From Sorghum bicolor (lineage: Eukaryota > Streptophyta > Magnoliopsida > Poales > Poaceae), in assembly GCF_000003195.3 (NCBI RefSeq), contig NC_012870.2:124001-188000 (forward strand): a DNA stretch of 64,000 nt, given 5' to 3'. The translations under genes were made by a program, and so were the position numbers. Shown one piece after another: positions 33,629-46,329 of this stretch; the stretch's first letter is position 1, and the number at the start of each line of letters is the position of its first letter. The notes beneath the pieces were generated by a model, which saw only the letters and a program-made list of their open reading frames with translations, was not told the origin of the DNA and ran no database searches.

Positions 33629-36600
33629 TAGAAAAAATCACATCAGCAGCATTCCAAAGTCGAACAGTTCCATCAGAAGATGATGTAGCCAACTGAGTTG
33701 AATTTGTTCTGAATCTTATGTCTGTGATAAAGTTTGTATGGTCTTCTATTTTGGTATCCATCTTAAAATTATCCATATTCCAGAGGAAGACCTACAAAAT
33801 CACCAAAACTTCCACACATAAAGAGCTGAGAAAATAATTTCATAAATTACAGACTTATTTCTCCAACTGAGATGGAGAGAGAAAAAATGCAGCCTTCCAC
33901 AAATGAGGTTAATTATTATTTTTTTTTTGCACAACTTACAAAATAAATAGACGAAAAATGTTTATAGGAAATATGACATGTAAACAATTTTGTTACTGGC
34001 CGTGGAAAGACAATTGTGCATATAGTTAGCAGGCTGACCTTGATGAAACCAAATGCTAGGTTGAAATGCACTTTATAATTTAAAAATGAAGTGTTCACAC
34101 CTGAAACTAACCATCACCTTTCTGCATGATAAACTACCAGATATATCCCAAGTTAGAACATTTTACCTTCTTCTCGTGGCCGGCACTAGCTAGTAACTTT
34201 CCATCTGAAGAGAAGTGACAGCAAACAACCTTGTTGTTACTTGTACGGTTGTTACCAATTTCACTCAAAGAGAGACCTATACAAAAATGAAATTAACCTT
34301 TAGCTATTATTATGCCTGCAATTACTCTCTCAATGAAGTGAGGTCATCTGACTCACTGAAAGTGGCCAGGGTGGTAAACTGTAAGCTACTGTACCCTTCA
34401 CAGTGGAAAATTGCTAAAGTACCCTGCATAACCATTTTGATTTTCAGAGCACATTAATTCTAAGGTTAAAATGCTTACCCTTTAAGGACTCTGTATTGTG
34501 CTCTGAAGACCCTTTTTCAAGTGCTGCAAACATGTCTCTTCCGTCTCCATCATCATTCGACAAAAATGAGTCGACATTTTCATCAAAATCAACAAAACTA
34601 TCCAAAGCATCCTGTCAGTAACAGAACTCACTTAAGCACAAACAGAGCTCAGGGACTCAACACAGACACAAGAGCATAGACAGAACGATACCATCTGGTT
34701 TGAGGATGAGGCAACTCCACCAGTTGCATCCATGCCACAAATCATTGAACTCTTCTGTAAAATATTAACATTGCTAGCCACTGGTACTCCACCACCAGGG
34801 GTATGAGTGGATGGTGTTGATGGAGGAGAAGGCCCAACAGTATTTCCCGTGCCAGTACTATTAGCTGCTCCAGAAGAAGTTGGCTTCCGCTTTCTAGTGT
34901 TCTGGATGTCAAGAAATTAGACAAACTCATTCAGCATTAGCAACAAGGAGCTACAGAAAACCATGAGGTTCTTTGTCACCTGCTGATGCGGCTGTTGCAA
35001 TTCCATAGGCCTGTGGCCTGAGGACTGCTGCATCTGGGCCATCTTCAACTAAAACATTGCAAATACTTTGTAGAGTCAATGGCAGCACTAATACAGTACT
35101 GAGGGGGAGAAGGAGAGAACAGTGAAAGGGGTGGATGTCTCAGGTGAAACAAAATTAACAGAAGTGATGGCAAAATCAAACACCAGAAATTATGTTTGGA
35201 CTTGGTTTACCAAGTAAACTGATTACACACTGACCTTCATCAAATAATCCGGATCATCTGATCGAACATTCGGTGAAGCAGATGGTGCTGGAGAACCCAT
35301 TCTGGTAAGGTCATTCTGTGTTTGTGCCTGAGCAACTAACTGTTGTTGTGGCGATAAAAGTTGGAACTGGTTCGAAGATGGCACCAATTGTTTCTGCCCA
35401 CCTAAATTGGACCGGAGTTGGTCGATACCTGGGACCTTTAGCAAACAACAAAAAAAATGTAAGCATCCAAAGCAGAGGTATGCAAACATAGAAAGGATTA
35501 TGAACTCACCGTTAGAGGCCAGCCTTTAAGTGGCACACTCCCAACAACACCTTGATTTAGTCCTGGCAATGAATTGCAAGAAAATTAGTATCAACAGGTC
35601 AAAAGTATCTCCAACTCAGAGACACTGGCTAATTAATGTTACAGGCATACGGGTCTCCTGACTTGAGGAATCCATACCTACTGTGGTACTGCATACTTTA
35701 ATTGAATCTAAAACTTTGATTTCAAGTGAAAAGGATGCATTATACAGAACAGCAGTGCCATGTTTTGAGCCAGCCTGCCATTTGTAAATGTGGACATGAT
35801 TAACTAATTTCAGTGATTCTTCTGGCACTGAACTCATGTATTTATATGCTACTAGTTGAAGGTTTCAAGTAAATTATATCGATACCGTCCTAGCCTGCAG
35901 ATTTTCCATAAGAGAATAGTAGTATTAGGAAGGTTCATTTTTGTCTCACAATAAATCAGCGAACAGTACTTTCAGCCATGGCTTTTCAGACCAGCGAAGT
36001 CTGGTCTTCATGTACTGATAAGGTTGCACTAGGTTGTTCTTGACAACAACCAAACGAAGACATCCGTACCTCTCACAGCCACATGAAAAAAAAAGATGTG
36101 TCATGAAAAGGGCGCGTTGGAGAACACATCCATGCCCATGCCACTTATGTTGCGGCCTATACAAATACAACTTTACTCACGAGCAGAGAGGGGTTTCTGC
36201 ACATTTTTTACTAGCATGGATCACCTGCTAGGAACTAGGAGGGAGGAAGGAATTTACAATCGGTTTTCTTGGGCAAGAAGTAGAAACAGCAGCAGCAGGA
36301 ATTAAGTGTTCAGGAGAAATTAGCAAGTTACGAACCAGCAGCAAGTAATGCAGGTTTTGGGTGCATCATCCCTGCTGCATACAAGGAAGAAGGGTCCGCA
36401 GGCATCGTTCTTTGTGGCATAGCAACATCGGGCTTGATGTCCTTGAAGATTGATCGAGAGAGTATTAAGGAGTATTGTATTTAATAACAAGTTTGTAATG
36501 AGTGAGATAATAATTAATAAGATAGGGTAGAAGGGATATGTTACAAGTTGCTGGTTTCTTGGATGATGAAGCTGCTGCTGCTGTTGCATAGGCATAGGCC

Positions 36601-37519
36601 TGAAAGGAGAAACGGATGTCAGAACAGGATCATGATAATAAATAGAGTTGAGGATGGATGAGGTGCACAACTCAACTTACCCAGTGTGGCTAGGTGGTGG
36701 TGACTTTAGAAGGGCAATCCTGTTTGCGTCTAGTAGATGCTGTGAGGCGTCGGAGTCGATAGGGTTGGGGTTCCTGATTCGGTCTTGCATCATTTTGGAA
36801 GCGAGGACAGCGGAGACATCAGAGCTGAGGGCATTGATAGAGGCGGAAGGAGGAGCATCTCTTGTAGTTTGGAGATGGGGGTTGTGCTGGTGCAGCAACT
36901 GGAGCCTCATCTGGTGCTCTCTGGACTTGTTGTTGTTGATCTAATAAAATTGAATCGAATCGATGGATTGATTGTTAATAAAGTCAGAGAATCATCATAC
37001 TCATACATATGTGGTGGCACCGCATGGGTAAGAGTAGCAGTGCACATACATCGTGAAGGGGGTGAGGAGGAGGGGCCCCGGCCCCAGCGGGCTGTTGTTG
37101 CTTGGCGGTGTGATCGATGAAGGCGGCGGTGGCGGCGGCGGCAGCAGCAGCAGAAGCGTTGGATGTGGAGGAGGCTTTGGCGGTGGATGAATGGAAGATG
37201 TCCCAGAAGATGGACCACCACTCGAAGAGGAAGCCGCCGGGGGCGTCGATGGCGACGGGGTCGGTGGCGACCTTGCCCTCGGCGATGAAGGCCTTGGCGG
37301 TGGCCTGCAGGTTGCGCTTCACCAGGTAGTCATAGATGTAGACGTCGAGCCTGCAGTCAGAAGGAACAGGATTGTTTGTCAGTTTATTGGGAGGGAGAGG
37401 AAGGAACAGGATGGGATTGGGATGGGGATCAGGATCAGATCATCATCAAATCGAAATCGAAAGAGCAGGAGGAAGGAAGGAACTCACATCTTATCGGCCT
37501 CCCAGTTGGTCCGCGCCAT
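31696..37519 (-). CDS. LEUNIG/LEUNIG_HOMOLOG-type transcriptional co-repressor
   Basis: Sixteen exons join without a break to 768 aa: 37519-37488, 37350-37050, 36940-36681, 36599-36545, 36441-36336, 35562-35510, 35435-35235, 35048-34980, 34901-34692, 34611-34479, 34276-34167, 33791-33642, 32587-32432, 32338-32210, 32137-31940 and 31839-31696. The N-terminal LUFS/LisH domain (residues 1-88: [35 protein letters not shown]) binds SEUSS-type adaptors in the family. Gln-rich stretches follow, then a basic TRKRKP nuclear-signal-like motif (about 361-366). The C-terminal WD40 propeller (about 474-768) ends [10 protein letters not shown]. Arabidopsis LUH is of similar length. LUG/LUH proteins repress floral, organ-polarity and mucilage genes by recruiting TOPLESS-like and histone deacetylase partners; that role is inferred by family. 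All splice sites are GT-AG and no key motif is missing. Confidence 0.92.
33586..33629. repeat. (TG)n(AG)n microsatellite beside the exon 12 donor
   Basis: A compound repeat in LEUNIG-like intron 12, about 12 bp from the splice donor at 33641. On the sense (-) strand it is a TC/AC pyrimidine run. Confidence 0.85.
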
Positions 37520-38500
37520 GGATTGATTGATCTCTGCTATCGATCCGCGAATCCAGCAAACCACGCCCTCCCTTGCAGCCCACAGGCGAGGGGAGGGGAG
37601 CTACTAGCTAGCTAGCACTGGGGTGGGGTGGGGTGGGGTGTCGAAGAGGGGACGAAGGGGCAGACGACACACGACAGCCGCTCCGTTCCGATTCCGATTC
37701 CGATTCCAACGCGAGCCAGAGAGAGAGAGAGAGAGAGAGAGAGTGGAAGGGAGGGAAAGGATGGACGGGGAAGATTGCAGCAGCGGCGGCGGTACGCAGG
37801 CACGGCACAGCAGCGACGAACTGGTTGGCTGGCTGCTTGTGTCTGCCTGAGCCTGGCTGCCTCTGCCTCTGACGGAGGGACGGGAACGGCAAGACCGGAA
37901 GGAAGACGAACAGGCAAGACCAAAACGAAGACGACGACGCAGGCAGGCACCTCTCTGACGACGAAGAGTCCATGGCACCCTTTGGCATGGCACGGCACGT
38001 CACGCACTGCCAGTGCCAGATGTGGGTGTGGCCAACAAAATCTAACACACCCAAGGCAACGCAACGGCAAAAGAGACGCGACCGGGGCCCGACATGTCCC
38101 CAAGAGCAAAATGCAGTACCCTCAACCTCAATTTCAACGAAAAAGGAAGCAACAGAATTCATCACCTCGACTGTTTCTCATTGTATTGTATTCAGAGTTT
38201 TATATATACCATTCAGTCACATCAGTCCATCATCCACACACACACACACACACACGCATGGAGCATTGCAGTTGCTTCTTCATTGCGGCCATATACATAT
38301 AATACTGCTACAATGCAGATGCCAATTGCAGTGCTCCTACTACTATCATGAAGTACGAGTAGTGACTAGTAGTGAGTGAAAAATTGCCACTCGATTATGT
38401 TTACTCTCTCTCGTTCTCTTTACAAGTCAACTGTCAAAGTATGGGGAAGCACCTTGTCCCGCCCACCTACACTGGGAGCCACCCACCACTACTTTACTTT
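37520..38500 (-). promoter_or_regulatory. LEUNIG-like 5' UTR/promoter and 3' flank of the MAPKKK gene
   Basis: There is about 985 bp between the LEUNIG-like ATG (37519) and the stop of the upstream kinase gene (38505). It contains a GA/CT run at about 37721-37744 (CT on the sense strand, common in grass 5' UTRs), repeated ATTCCG units at about 37685-37710, and a (CA)n tract at about 38233-38256. No TATA box could be assigned with confidence. Confidence 0.5.
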
Positions 38501-38504
38501 CTGT

Positions 38505-41500
38505 TTATTTCCCCGCCGCCGCAGCTGCCATTGCTGCTTTCACCTGGTTAGCTGCAGCCGACATGGCGCGCAGACGTCCTGCAATCTCTGTGAAGGCCGG
38601 CCGCTGCACAGGGTCTGGAGCCCAGCACTGCTCCATCAGCCGCCTCCACTCAGGATCGCAGCTTCCCGGCACAGGAGGCCTCAATGTGTTGTTCACAATG
38701 CCCCCTGCACCACTTGTCTCGAATCAATAATTGAATTCCAGAAACCAGAAACAAGACCAAACAAACCAGGGTATGATGATGCGCACCTATTATTGCTCCA
38801 TAGTGCATATTCGCATATGGTTCCTCTCCGGTCAGGATTTCCCACATCACAATACCAAACGAAAACACATCCACCTGTACACAACACCCCCAAACAAAAA
38901 CAAAACTTGTCAATGGTATTTACCAAGCTCACTTATAAGGTAACTCTACCCTCCTTTCAACAGAGAACACAACTCAAGCAATAACCTAGCAACTACACAT
39001 TAAAATAGTTTGATAACACAACCTGCACCAACACAACTCTTGTTACCTTTTCCGACACCTTGTTGCTGCTCCCATTCAGCAACTCTGGAGCCATCCATGG
39101 CAAGGTGCCCCTCACACCACCCGAAACCAATGTATTCCTTTTTATTTTTGATAAGCCGAAATCACCAACCTTCATGGCAACAGCGAACCATGTGAGTTAA
39201 ATAACAACATTAAACCAGGAATCAAACTATAAGATCAGATTCCAACTTACTTTGCAGATAGGACGTGTCTGATCTTTAAGGTTCACCAGTAGGTTATCGC
39301 ACTTCAAATCAAAGTGCACAATGTTCTTTGAATGCAAGTATTCCATTCCAAAGGCTGCGTCCATTGCTATAATAAGCCGCTTACGGCGATCAAGATACCT
39401 TTCCAGGTGTAGTAAAATAGATTATTGCTTTGCTGTTTGCAGTTGAGAAAAATGCAAATACCACAAAGAAACACAGCAAGAGATTACTTGTCCTTGCGCT
39501 GCAAGACGTGCCGAAGTGAACCATTAACCATGAACTCAGTTACAGTTGCTAGAGTCCCACCCGGACCATCCTTAACAACACCGTAAAACGCCACAACATT
39601 TGGATGATGAAGCTTTGACAGAATCTCAGCTTCCCTCCAAAACTCATGTGCCTAAATCCACAACATGCATGTAGTAAATTGCACTACTCAAGATATACCA
39701 GCTTATGAAGGAGAAGGATGGAGGCTGAGATAAAGATGTAAATTAAGTAACACTGGAATCAACTGCCATTTCCATTGTCTCTGTCATACCACACGTATAA
39801 ACACAGTAATTCTAACATACTAAACTTACAACATGATACAAGTCAAAGTACTTACTAGTCTTTCTTGCTCAGAAGACCGGCCTGTGAAACAGCTTTTCTT
39901 TATACGCTTAATGGCCACGTCACTTCCCCTCCATTTTCCATGGTACACTGTTCCAAAAGTGCCAGAACCAAGTTCCCTAAGCTCCTCTAAGTCTCCGTTC
40001 TTGATAATCTGTTGAAAGATATTTCCTGTTATTTTCCAACAGAATAGCTGTAAACTGATATTGAATGTTATTGATCAAATGTACCAGAGGTTGTCCCCTT
40101 GTGCACAACTATAGGATGGAAATATGGTAATATGTCCCTCTCAAGCTAACCAGATGATAACAGCTATGTGTGTGAACAGTTACTTCCCTTGACACAACAC
40201 ATTTTACTTTGAAGAATTAATTTATTGTTCAAACAAATCAAACCTGTCAGACTTGAGGTAGATCTTAAAAGACTTTCATTTATAAACTGATAAAAAACTA
40301 AATACTATAACAACAGAATATATGAGAACCACATAAACAACTTTTTCCTGTTAATTTCTAAACTATTTTTTCATCATCACATACTTCAATTACTGGACAC
40401 CATGGACATCTCAGCAGGACACAGTTCTAATATTTATTCCATGTCTTCCTGCAATTAATAACCATCATACCTGCAAGTGTTCAAAATCAATATCTCGGAG
40501 AGATGCATCCATGACTGGAATAACAGTTCTGTCCTCTTCAAACTTCGGTTCCTGAAACATAAGTATATATAATCATAAATTGCAACCAAGATCTACTGCA
40601 AAGTAATCACCTGACTTTAATTAGAAATGCATACCTCAAACTCTGAAACAGGTGGCCTCATGTTCTCCATCATCGGTTGGTTGTCAATATGAGATGGCAC
40701 ATATGCAGGAGGCATACTACAAGGGTCAACAGAAGTGCTTGAAGGCCCTACCTTCTTCTCAGCATCAAGATCAAATTTTTGGTTCAAGCTCTGCACGTCA
40801 GATGTATCCCTACTTACTCCTGCAACTGGATGAAGTCCTTCCTCAATCTCTGCTAGGCCTTGGTTATCCTTGCGTGGAAACTCATTTTGTGCAAGGTTTC
40901 TGAAGAATGACCAATTCTTGGGCTCATAGTTTGGTATGTTCAAGCTAAGGACAGGATCATTAAAATGGGTCGATGATTGCGCTGCAGCTTTAGCCTTTTC
41001 AAAGAAATCAGAAAGAACATCAGGGGGAAATCGGTCATTAATATCAACAAAGATATCTCTGTTCTCCGTATTAGGGAAAACTGAGTCATCCTGTGGAACA
41101 GCTGAAGTGCTGGTGGATGACAACACAGCTGGCTCATGCTTGACATCAGTAGAGATTGCAGTCTTTGGAGCCTCCCAACTAACACGACGTGCCATAGCAG
41201 CATCACTTTCCTGCTCTATATTAGCTGTCTGCATTCCGTTGATAGTTGTCTTCTTCAACTTATCTTTACCTGAAGCCTTTTCTGCAGAGTTCATGGCTTC
41301 ATCTGCACTCATATTGTTAGGACGATCCAATATTCTCTCTGCACTGGTCAATTGTACAACTACAGCATCCTCTGAAATCTTTTTACTATCTGATACTTCA
41401 GAAGGAAGAACCATTCCAAATCGACTTGGCCAAGGTACAGCTTCAGTTAACTCTTTCTCAAATTGTATTAGACCATCAGTAATAGAAGGCTCATTCAAGT

Positions 41501-43358
41501 TCAGTAGCGGGGCCCCTAAATTTGATTTTTTGGCTCCCTCAACAGGATCAGCAACCTCAGGAATCGATTCATTATTTACACCAGACTGTGACTGAAGTAT
41601 AAGAAACTGAGAGCCAAGTGAATCATCAGATTTTGACAACCGGTTCAGGGACTCCACTTGATCCCTAGGAAGCCGCTCAGATTGAAAGATCCGTCCAGCT
41701 TGGGTTGGTGAATTTTTCAAACCATGATTATTCATGTCACTACCAACATCAGAACCGACAGATGGGTGGTGTTCATCATTAAACTCTGAGGCCTGAGCTG
41801 CAGGTGCAGCTTTCAATGCCATGTGATTCTCTAGGCTCTTCACAGTTCCACTTTGTGTAACAAAACACGCTGAGCCTTCCTGAGTAGACGAAACAGGAAG
41901 TGCTTCAGATAGTGTACAGTTTGAAACAGGAGGATCATGGTGTGGCATGTTAGCACTCAAATGCTCAAGGGATTGGAAATAATCCACTTCACATTTTTGC
42001 TGCCTAGTATTCTTAGAACCCTGTTTTGCATCGTTTATAGCCCCTTTCACCATAAAGCCCTCCTGATTAGGCTGCTGGTCAAGAGTTGCCGCTAATGCAG
42101 TCCCAGAATGCGGTGCATACTGAGAAGTACATTCATAGTGTGAAGGCACAGATAAAGGCACCAAAGTTCTGTTTTCAGTGTCGTATAATCTATCAGTGGA
42201 CACTGGATACAGGGAATTAGAACCCTGGGCATACTGCACACCATGCCCTTGGTTCGAGTGCACATATGCAACATGATCACTAGATAAACTTGGTTGTGTT
42301 GGTGTTGAGGTTGTAGCAGAAGGCGCAGAAGATGGTGCATGTATACCAGCCAAATCTGACCTATCTCTATTTGGGTTCGACTGATCAGTGTCAATTTTGA
42401 GAATACTGAACTGATCCAACTCACTGGCAGATGCGCTTGGTAAAGCATGGCCGCTTGAGGGCTTCCCAGATCCAGCGTCGATTCCATTGACAGCCGCAAG
42501 ATACTGGTACTCTGAATCACCATCAGTGCTGCCCAGGTTAAAGCTTATCTCGTCAAAATCAGTAGACGAGACTAAAAATATCCGAATCTTGTGAGAACCT
42601 TCACCACTTCCAAGCATGCCAAATTCCTCCATCATGTTCCTCAAATCTTCATCATTTGACACTGAGATGAGAGAGTCAAGGTCTTCACCAGGTAGCTGGT
42701 ACTTGATGATATGGGGTTGGTTATAGATGGCTAGAGTCTTTTGTCTGAGGTCCTGCCAGGATACATCCCTGCTGATTCGAAAAATACGTGTGTCGCCACC
42801 AACATACCTAAGCTTTCCGTCACTAGGCCGGGGTAAGATTTTACCCCCGAAGCTACAGACGAACTTGATTTTTCTGGAAGTGTATGAAGCCTCAGAAGAA
42901 GGATAGCCATGAGAGAGTCCTCGAACACTGCTATCACCTGACTTGGCTCGTGGAACAGACCTAGTTGACGTGTGTGTGCCTCTGTTTTCAGTTTCAGCAA
43001 AGGATTTTGTTTGAGGCTCCTTGCATCGCTGACTATCAGAAGCTGCAGGCGCAGTTAAATGCGGGGCACTTTCAGATCCTGTATGGAAACCACCAATCAT
43101 TCCCATGAGATCAATGTAGCCAGGTGCAACATTGTGATCGGGAGACGTAGCTGGGAGCACCAGGTGGTTTTTGGGTACAGCCCTGTCCCGCATAAACTCA
43201 AGGGCAAACTCCTCCCCAGTCTGGATGGAGAAATTGAGGACAGGTTTGGCAGTGGGTGGCCCATGATGGTCTGGGGCACGAGAAATGGTTGATGATGAAG
43301 TTGGAGGTCCATGCATATGCATGGGAGCTCTTTGAGATGCATCCTTTCTTGGTTCCAT
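38505..43358 (-). CDS. PB1-domain Raf-like MAPKKK (plant group B)
   Basis: Eight coding exons join in frame to 1226 aa: 43358-40635, 40551-40471, 40008-39856, 39651-39488, 39398-39251, 39169-39047, 38874-38787 and 38704-38505. A PB1 domain is at about 162-265 ([36 protein letters not shown]). A long Ser-rich linker with no recognised fold follows. The kinase domain is at about 936-1210: [13 protein letters not shown] glycine loop, VAIK lysine, HFDLKCDN catalytic loop, GDFGLSK and WMAPELL. HFDLK replaces the usual HRDLK, which is normal for this plant Raf group. Related kinases act upstream of SnRK2s in osmotic and ABA signalling or in low-CO2 signalling, and the exact role here is unknown. 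A 5' UTR exon (43453-43359) and a non-coding first exon (donor at 43762) indicate a UTR intron. Confidence 0.92.
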
Positions 43359-43920
43359 TAATGTGTTGGACAGGGCATATACAGTTGTTCTCCAAATATA
43401 TTGAGTGATAGAAGTGACACATGAGGAGTTGGCAGAAACATCTCTTGTTGAACCTGGAGCGAAGAAACACTTAGAAATTAGAATAGAATTGAGAGTTGCA
43501 CACTGTCACTGCACACAGAAATCATACATACGAACGAGTATCTCATGTACTGTATATCCACACTAAGGCAAATGGCATAACCAGGGGCGGATACAGTACA
43601 CCGAATAATTTGGCCAAAGAACTGATGTCAGTAGGCATAATACATACATGTATACGATAGTAATTGCATCAGATCCGAATACAAAATATTCAAATAGCTT
43701 AAGTTAGGGTTCGGGTGCTCGGTTTCGCTCGGCAGTTAAGGGGCGAGACGGGGTGGGCATACCTGATGGTGCTCTTCGCCGGCGAAGACCTGGCAAAGCG
43801 ACAGGCGTAGGGCGGCAGCGGCGGTAGTCGCCCAGTTGTCGCCACGAGCACGAGAGATTGAACGCGCTCGCACCCGACAAGCCGAAGTGAACGAACGGGA
43901 GGGAGAAGAGAAGAAACGGA
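43359..43920 (-). promoter_or_regulatory. 5' UTR with intron of the MAPKKK gene
   Basis: An acceptor CTCCAG/G at 43454 and a donor CATCAG/GTATGC at 43763/43762 define a leader intron of about 309 bp. The GC-rich first exon runs upstream of 43763, probably to about 43900. 5' UTR introns are common in plant kinases and often raise expression. Confidence 0.6.
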
Positions 43921-43924
43921 AAGG

Positions 43925-46297
43925 CAGGGGGTGAACCGGTCCGTGAAAGGGGCTGTTGGTGTTGATGTGGAGCGGGCCCGCTCGACCCAAATCCAAAGTA
44001 ACGAACGTTCGGTGGTTACTGGTCGAGGCCTTCATTGTTTGGCTTACTATACTATGGGAGTTGAAAGAGAGTTTGCTCTGCAATTTTAGCGGTAGTAGTA
44101 TAGTATATAGGCTACGTTTTTGTAATTTAGTTGCCCATAGTCCAGCTAGCCTCGCTGCCTATAACACCCCAAAATTTAAATTTTGGGTGTTATTATAAAA
44201 CATTAAATAAAATGAATAATTTCTAATATGTGGATAAAATTTGTCAACATTAGCTCAGATTTCCATTTAAGAATTTCAAAAAAAGATTTCTATTTAGGGA
44301 AATGATGTTTTCCAAAAAAAATAATTAGATCGGCCTTTTGATGTGATGCTTGCTTGTTACTTGAGGTTGTTGTTTGTGTGTGTGCTAAAATTTAAAAAAA
44401 AACACGTTTAGACATCAATCGATCCTTCCCGAGAATTTTTCGGACCTTTCCGAGACTTTTTCCCATTTTCCTAGAGCGAAAATCTAATTTTTGGATGCTC
44501 TAAAATTCTTTTTCATAGACACCAAAAACTTTATTTGGATTGATCAACACTCAATATATCTCTAAAAGTTTTCCTTTAATTTTTAGAATTTTGGAAATAT
44601 TTTCAGGGATTTAAAATGATTTCAGCTTTTTCTGGAATTATTTTTAAACTGAAAATGATTTTTTATAAAATCCCGAAATTAAGAAATTTTGAAAAGTCTC
44701 CAAACTCTAGACCTATATATATGCCGATGTAGCCCTCGACGCACCGATTCCAGAAGTACGATCGCTTTTCCGAGCCACCACTCCTAGCCTCGTAGATCTA
44801 TCGCCGAAGTTTTAGATCTCGTTTTCGGCGAACTTTTCCGGTGAAAAGTTCGGCGAGCTTCTCCGGCCGCCTCCGTTGTCCCCTGCGAAAAACGTCACCA
44901 CCCGAGATTCATCTCATCGTCCTCTACACCAGCACGCTATTTGTTTTACGAATCCATACTCATTCATCGTATCCTTAATATTTATTTCTCTAACTCCAGC
45001 GAATCTCGATGGACGTTGTCTTCTCCTTTGTTTTAGGCCACCACGACTAGTGGCCGCCACCAGCGACCCGGCGTCTGCAGCCAGCTCCGTGACGCTGCCC
45101 CGGCCCTCCCTTCCGCACCCAGCCCTCGGCCCAGTGCACTGTGCACGTGTGCGTGCGTGGCCACAGCCAGCAGCTGACCGTTGCTGCTGTGCCCCCGGGC
45201 ACCGGCCGGTGCAACCCCATGCTACGGCCCTGTGGGTCACCATCTCGGCCTGGCACGCTGCGCTGCCCAAACAACTGGCCGAGCCCCAGCCCTTCATCCG
45301 CGTGCGTGCAGCGCCAGCAGCACTCCAGGTTGCGTTTGTGGTGATGATGCTCTTATTTATATTTTTGCCACTGAATGAAAATAGCTGTCGTTTCACCGTT
45401 TGGTCTCCAATTTGAGTGGTTTAAGTTACGTTATTTTTGTAGCGTCGTGCTCTACGCAGTAGTACAAACATTTAATATGTAACTCAAATATAAATTTATT
45501 AATTTAAATGTAATTTGTTTAATAGCTTTCTAATGAAAACCAATCTATGGTTATAATTTCGTGTTTATTGCATTGCGACAGTGTTGACTTAAGCTATGCA
45601 CTAGTAACGCTCTTTACCATGTTATGTGTTTATAAATTTAATCATATAATTTTGATTAATGAATAGTCAATGCTCTTCTAAATTAAAAATGTCTTAGGAT
45701 TATAATTTCAACTTTTATAAATAAATGCTAACATGATTAATATTAGCTTAAAATGTTTCTTGATTATAATTTATTTTGTTAAACATGAAGCATGTAATTA
45801 ATTTGGTTAATATTTATCTAATGTCATTTTTAATGAAAAGCAAGTTAGGTTTATTTATTGGTCTTTCACAAGTTAATTATAATATCATTAATACTAACGC
45901 TAATGTCTTCTCAATAATGACCTACTTAGATCCACTCCAAAACATATATTTATTGATTAGTGCTGCCACATGATTGCTTTCTAAATTATATCAATATTTA
46001 AGTGACTTAGATAATATTAAATATTAATATGATTCTTTTGGAATATGACTGGATAAACCTTGAAACATGAAATGATTTTAACTAGTCACTCTCATATACT
46101 CTATATTTTTAAATTATAAATGTTCAAATAGCTTAACCATAGGCAATCTTTTATAAATAAAATATTAACCATAGGCAATCTTTTATAAATAAAATATGAT
46201 TAAGGTCATACTTCGGCTTTTATATTCAATATAATTTGGTTAATTGAACTACGCAATATTTTTATGAAATGTCCATCCCTTTTGTTTTATTAAATAA
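43925..46297. other. AT-rich intergenic stretch with a GC-rich island
   Basis: A near-perfect palindrome (TAACACCC ... GGGTGTTA, 44162-44192) resembles the inverted end of the grass LTRs that start TGTAACACCCC. A GC-rich patch at 45040-45340 has open frames without any domain. A 32-bp unit (AACCATAGGCAATCTTTTAT...) is tandemly duplicated at about 46137-46198. It is probably decayed LTR-element sequence, not a gene. Confidence 0.4.
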
Positions 46298-46327
46298 CTA
46301 GGTAGCATGCCCGTGCGTTGCTACGGG
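46298..46327 (-). mobile_element. Helitron-like 3' terminus
   Basis: The - strand reads CCCGTAGCAACGCACGGG (46310-46327, five-base stem CCCGT/ACGGG), an 8-nt spacer, then CTAG (46298-46301) followed by T. It is closely related to the terminus at 17650. The element should run rightwards from here. Confidence 0.6.
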
Positions 46328-46329
46328 AT

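Noticed and set aside
37603..38302. Several frames of 130-224 aa upstream of the LEUNIG-like gene
   Set aside because: They run through the CT/GA-rich 5' UTR and promoter; low complexity and mutually overlapping on both strands.
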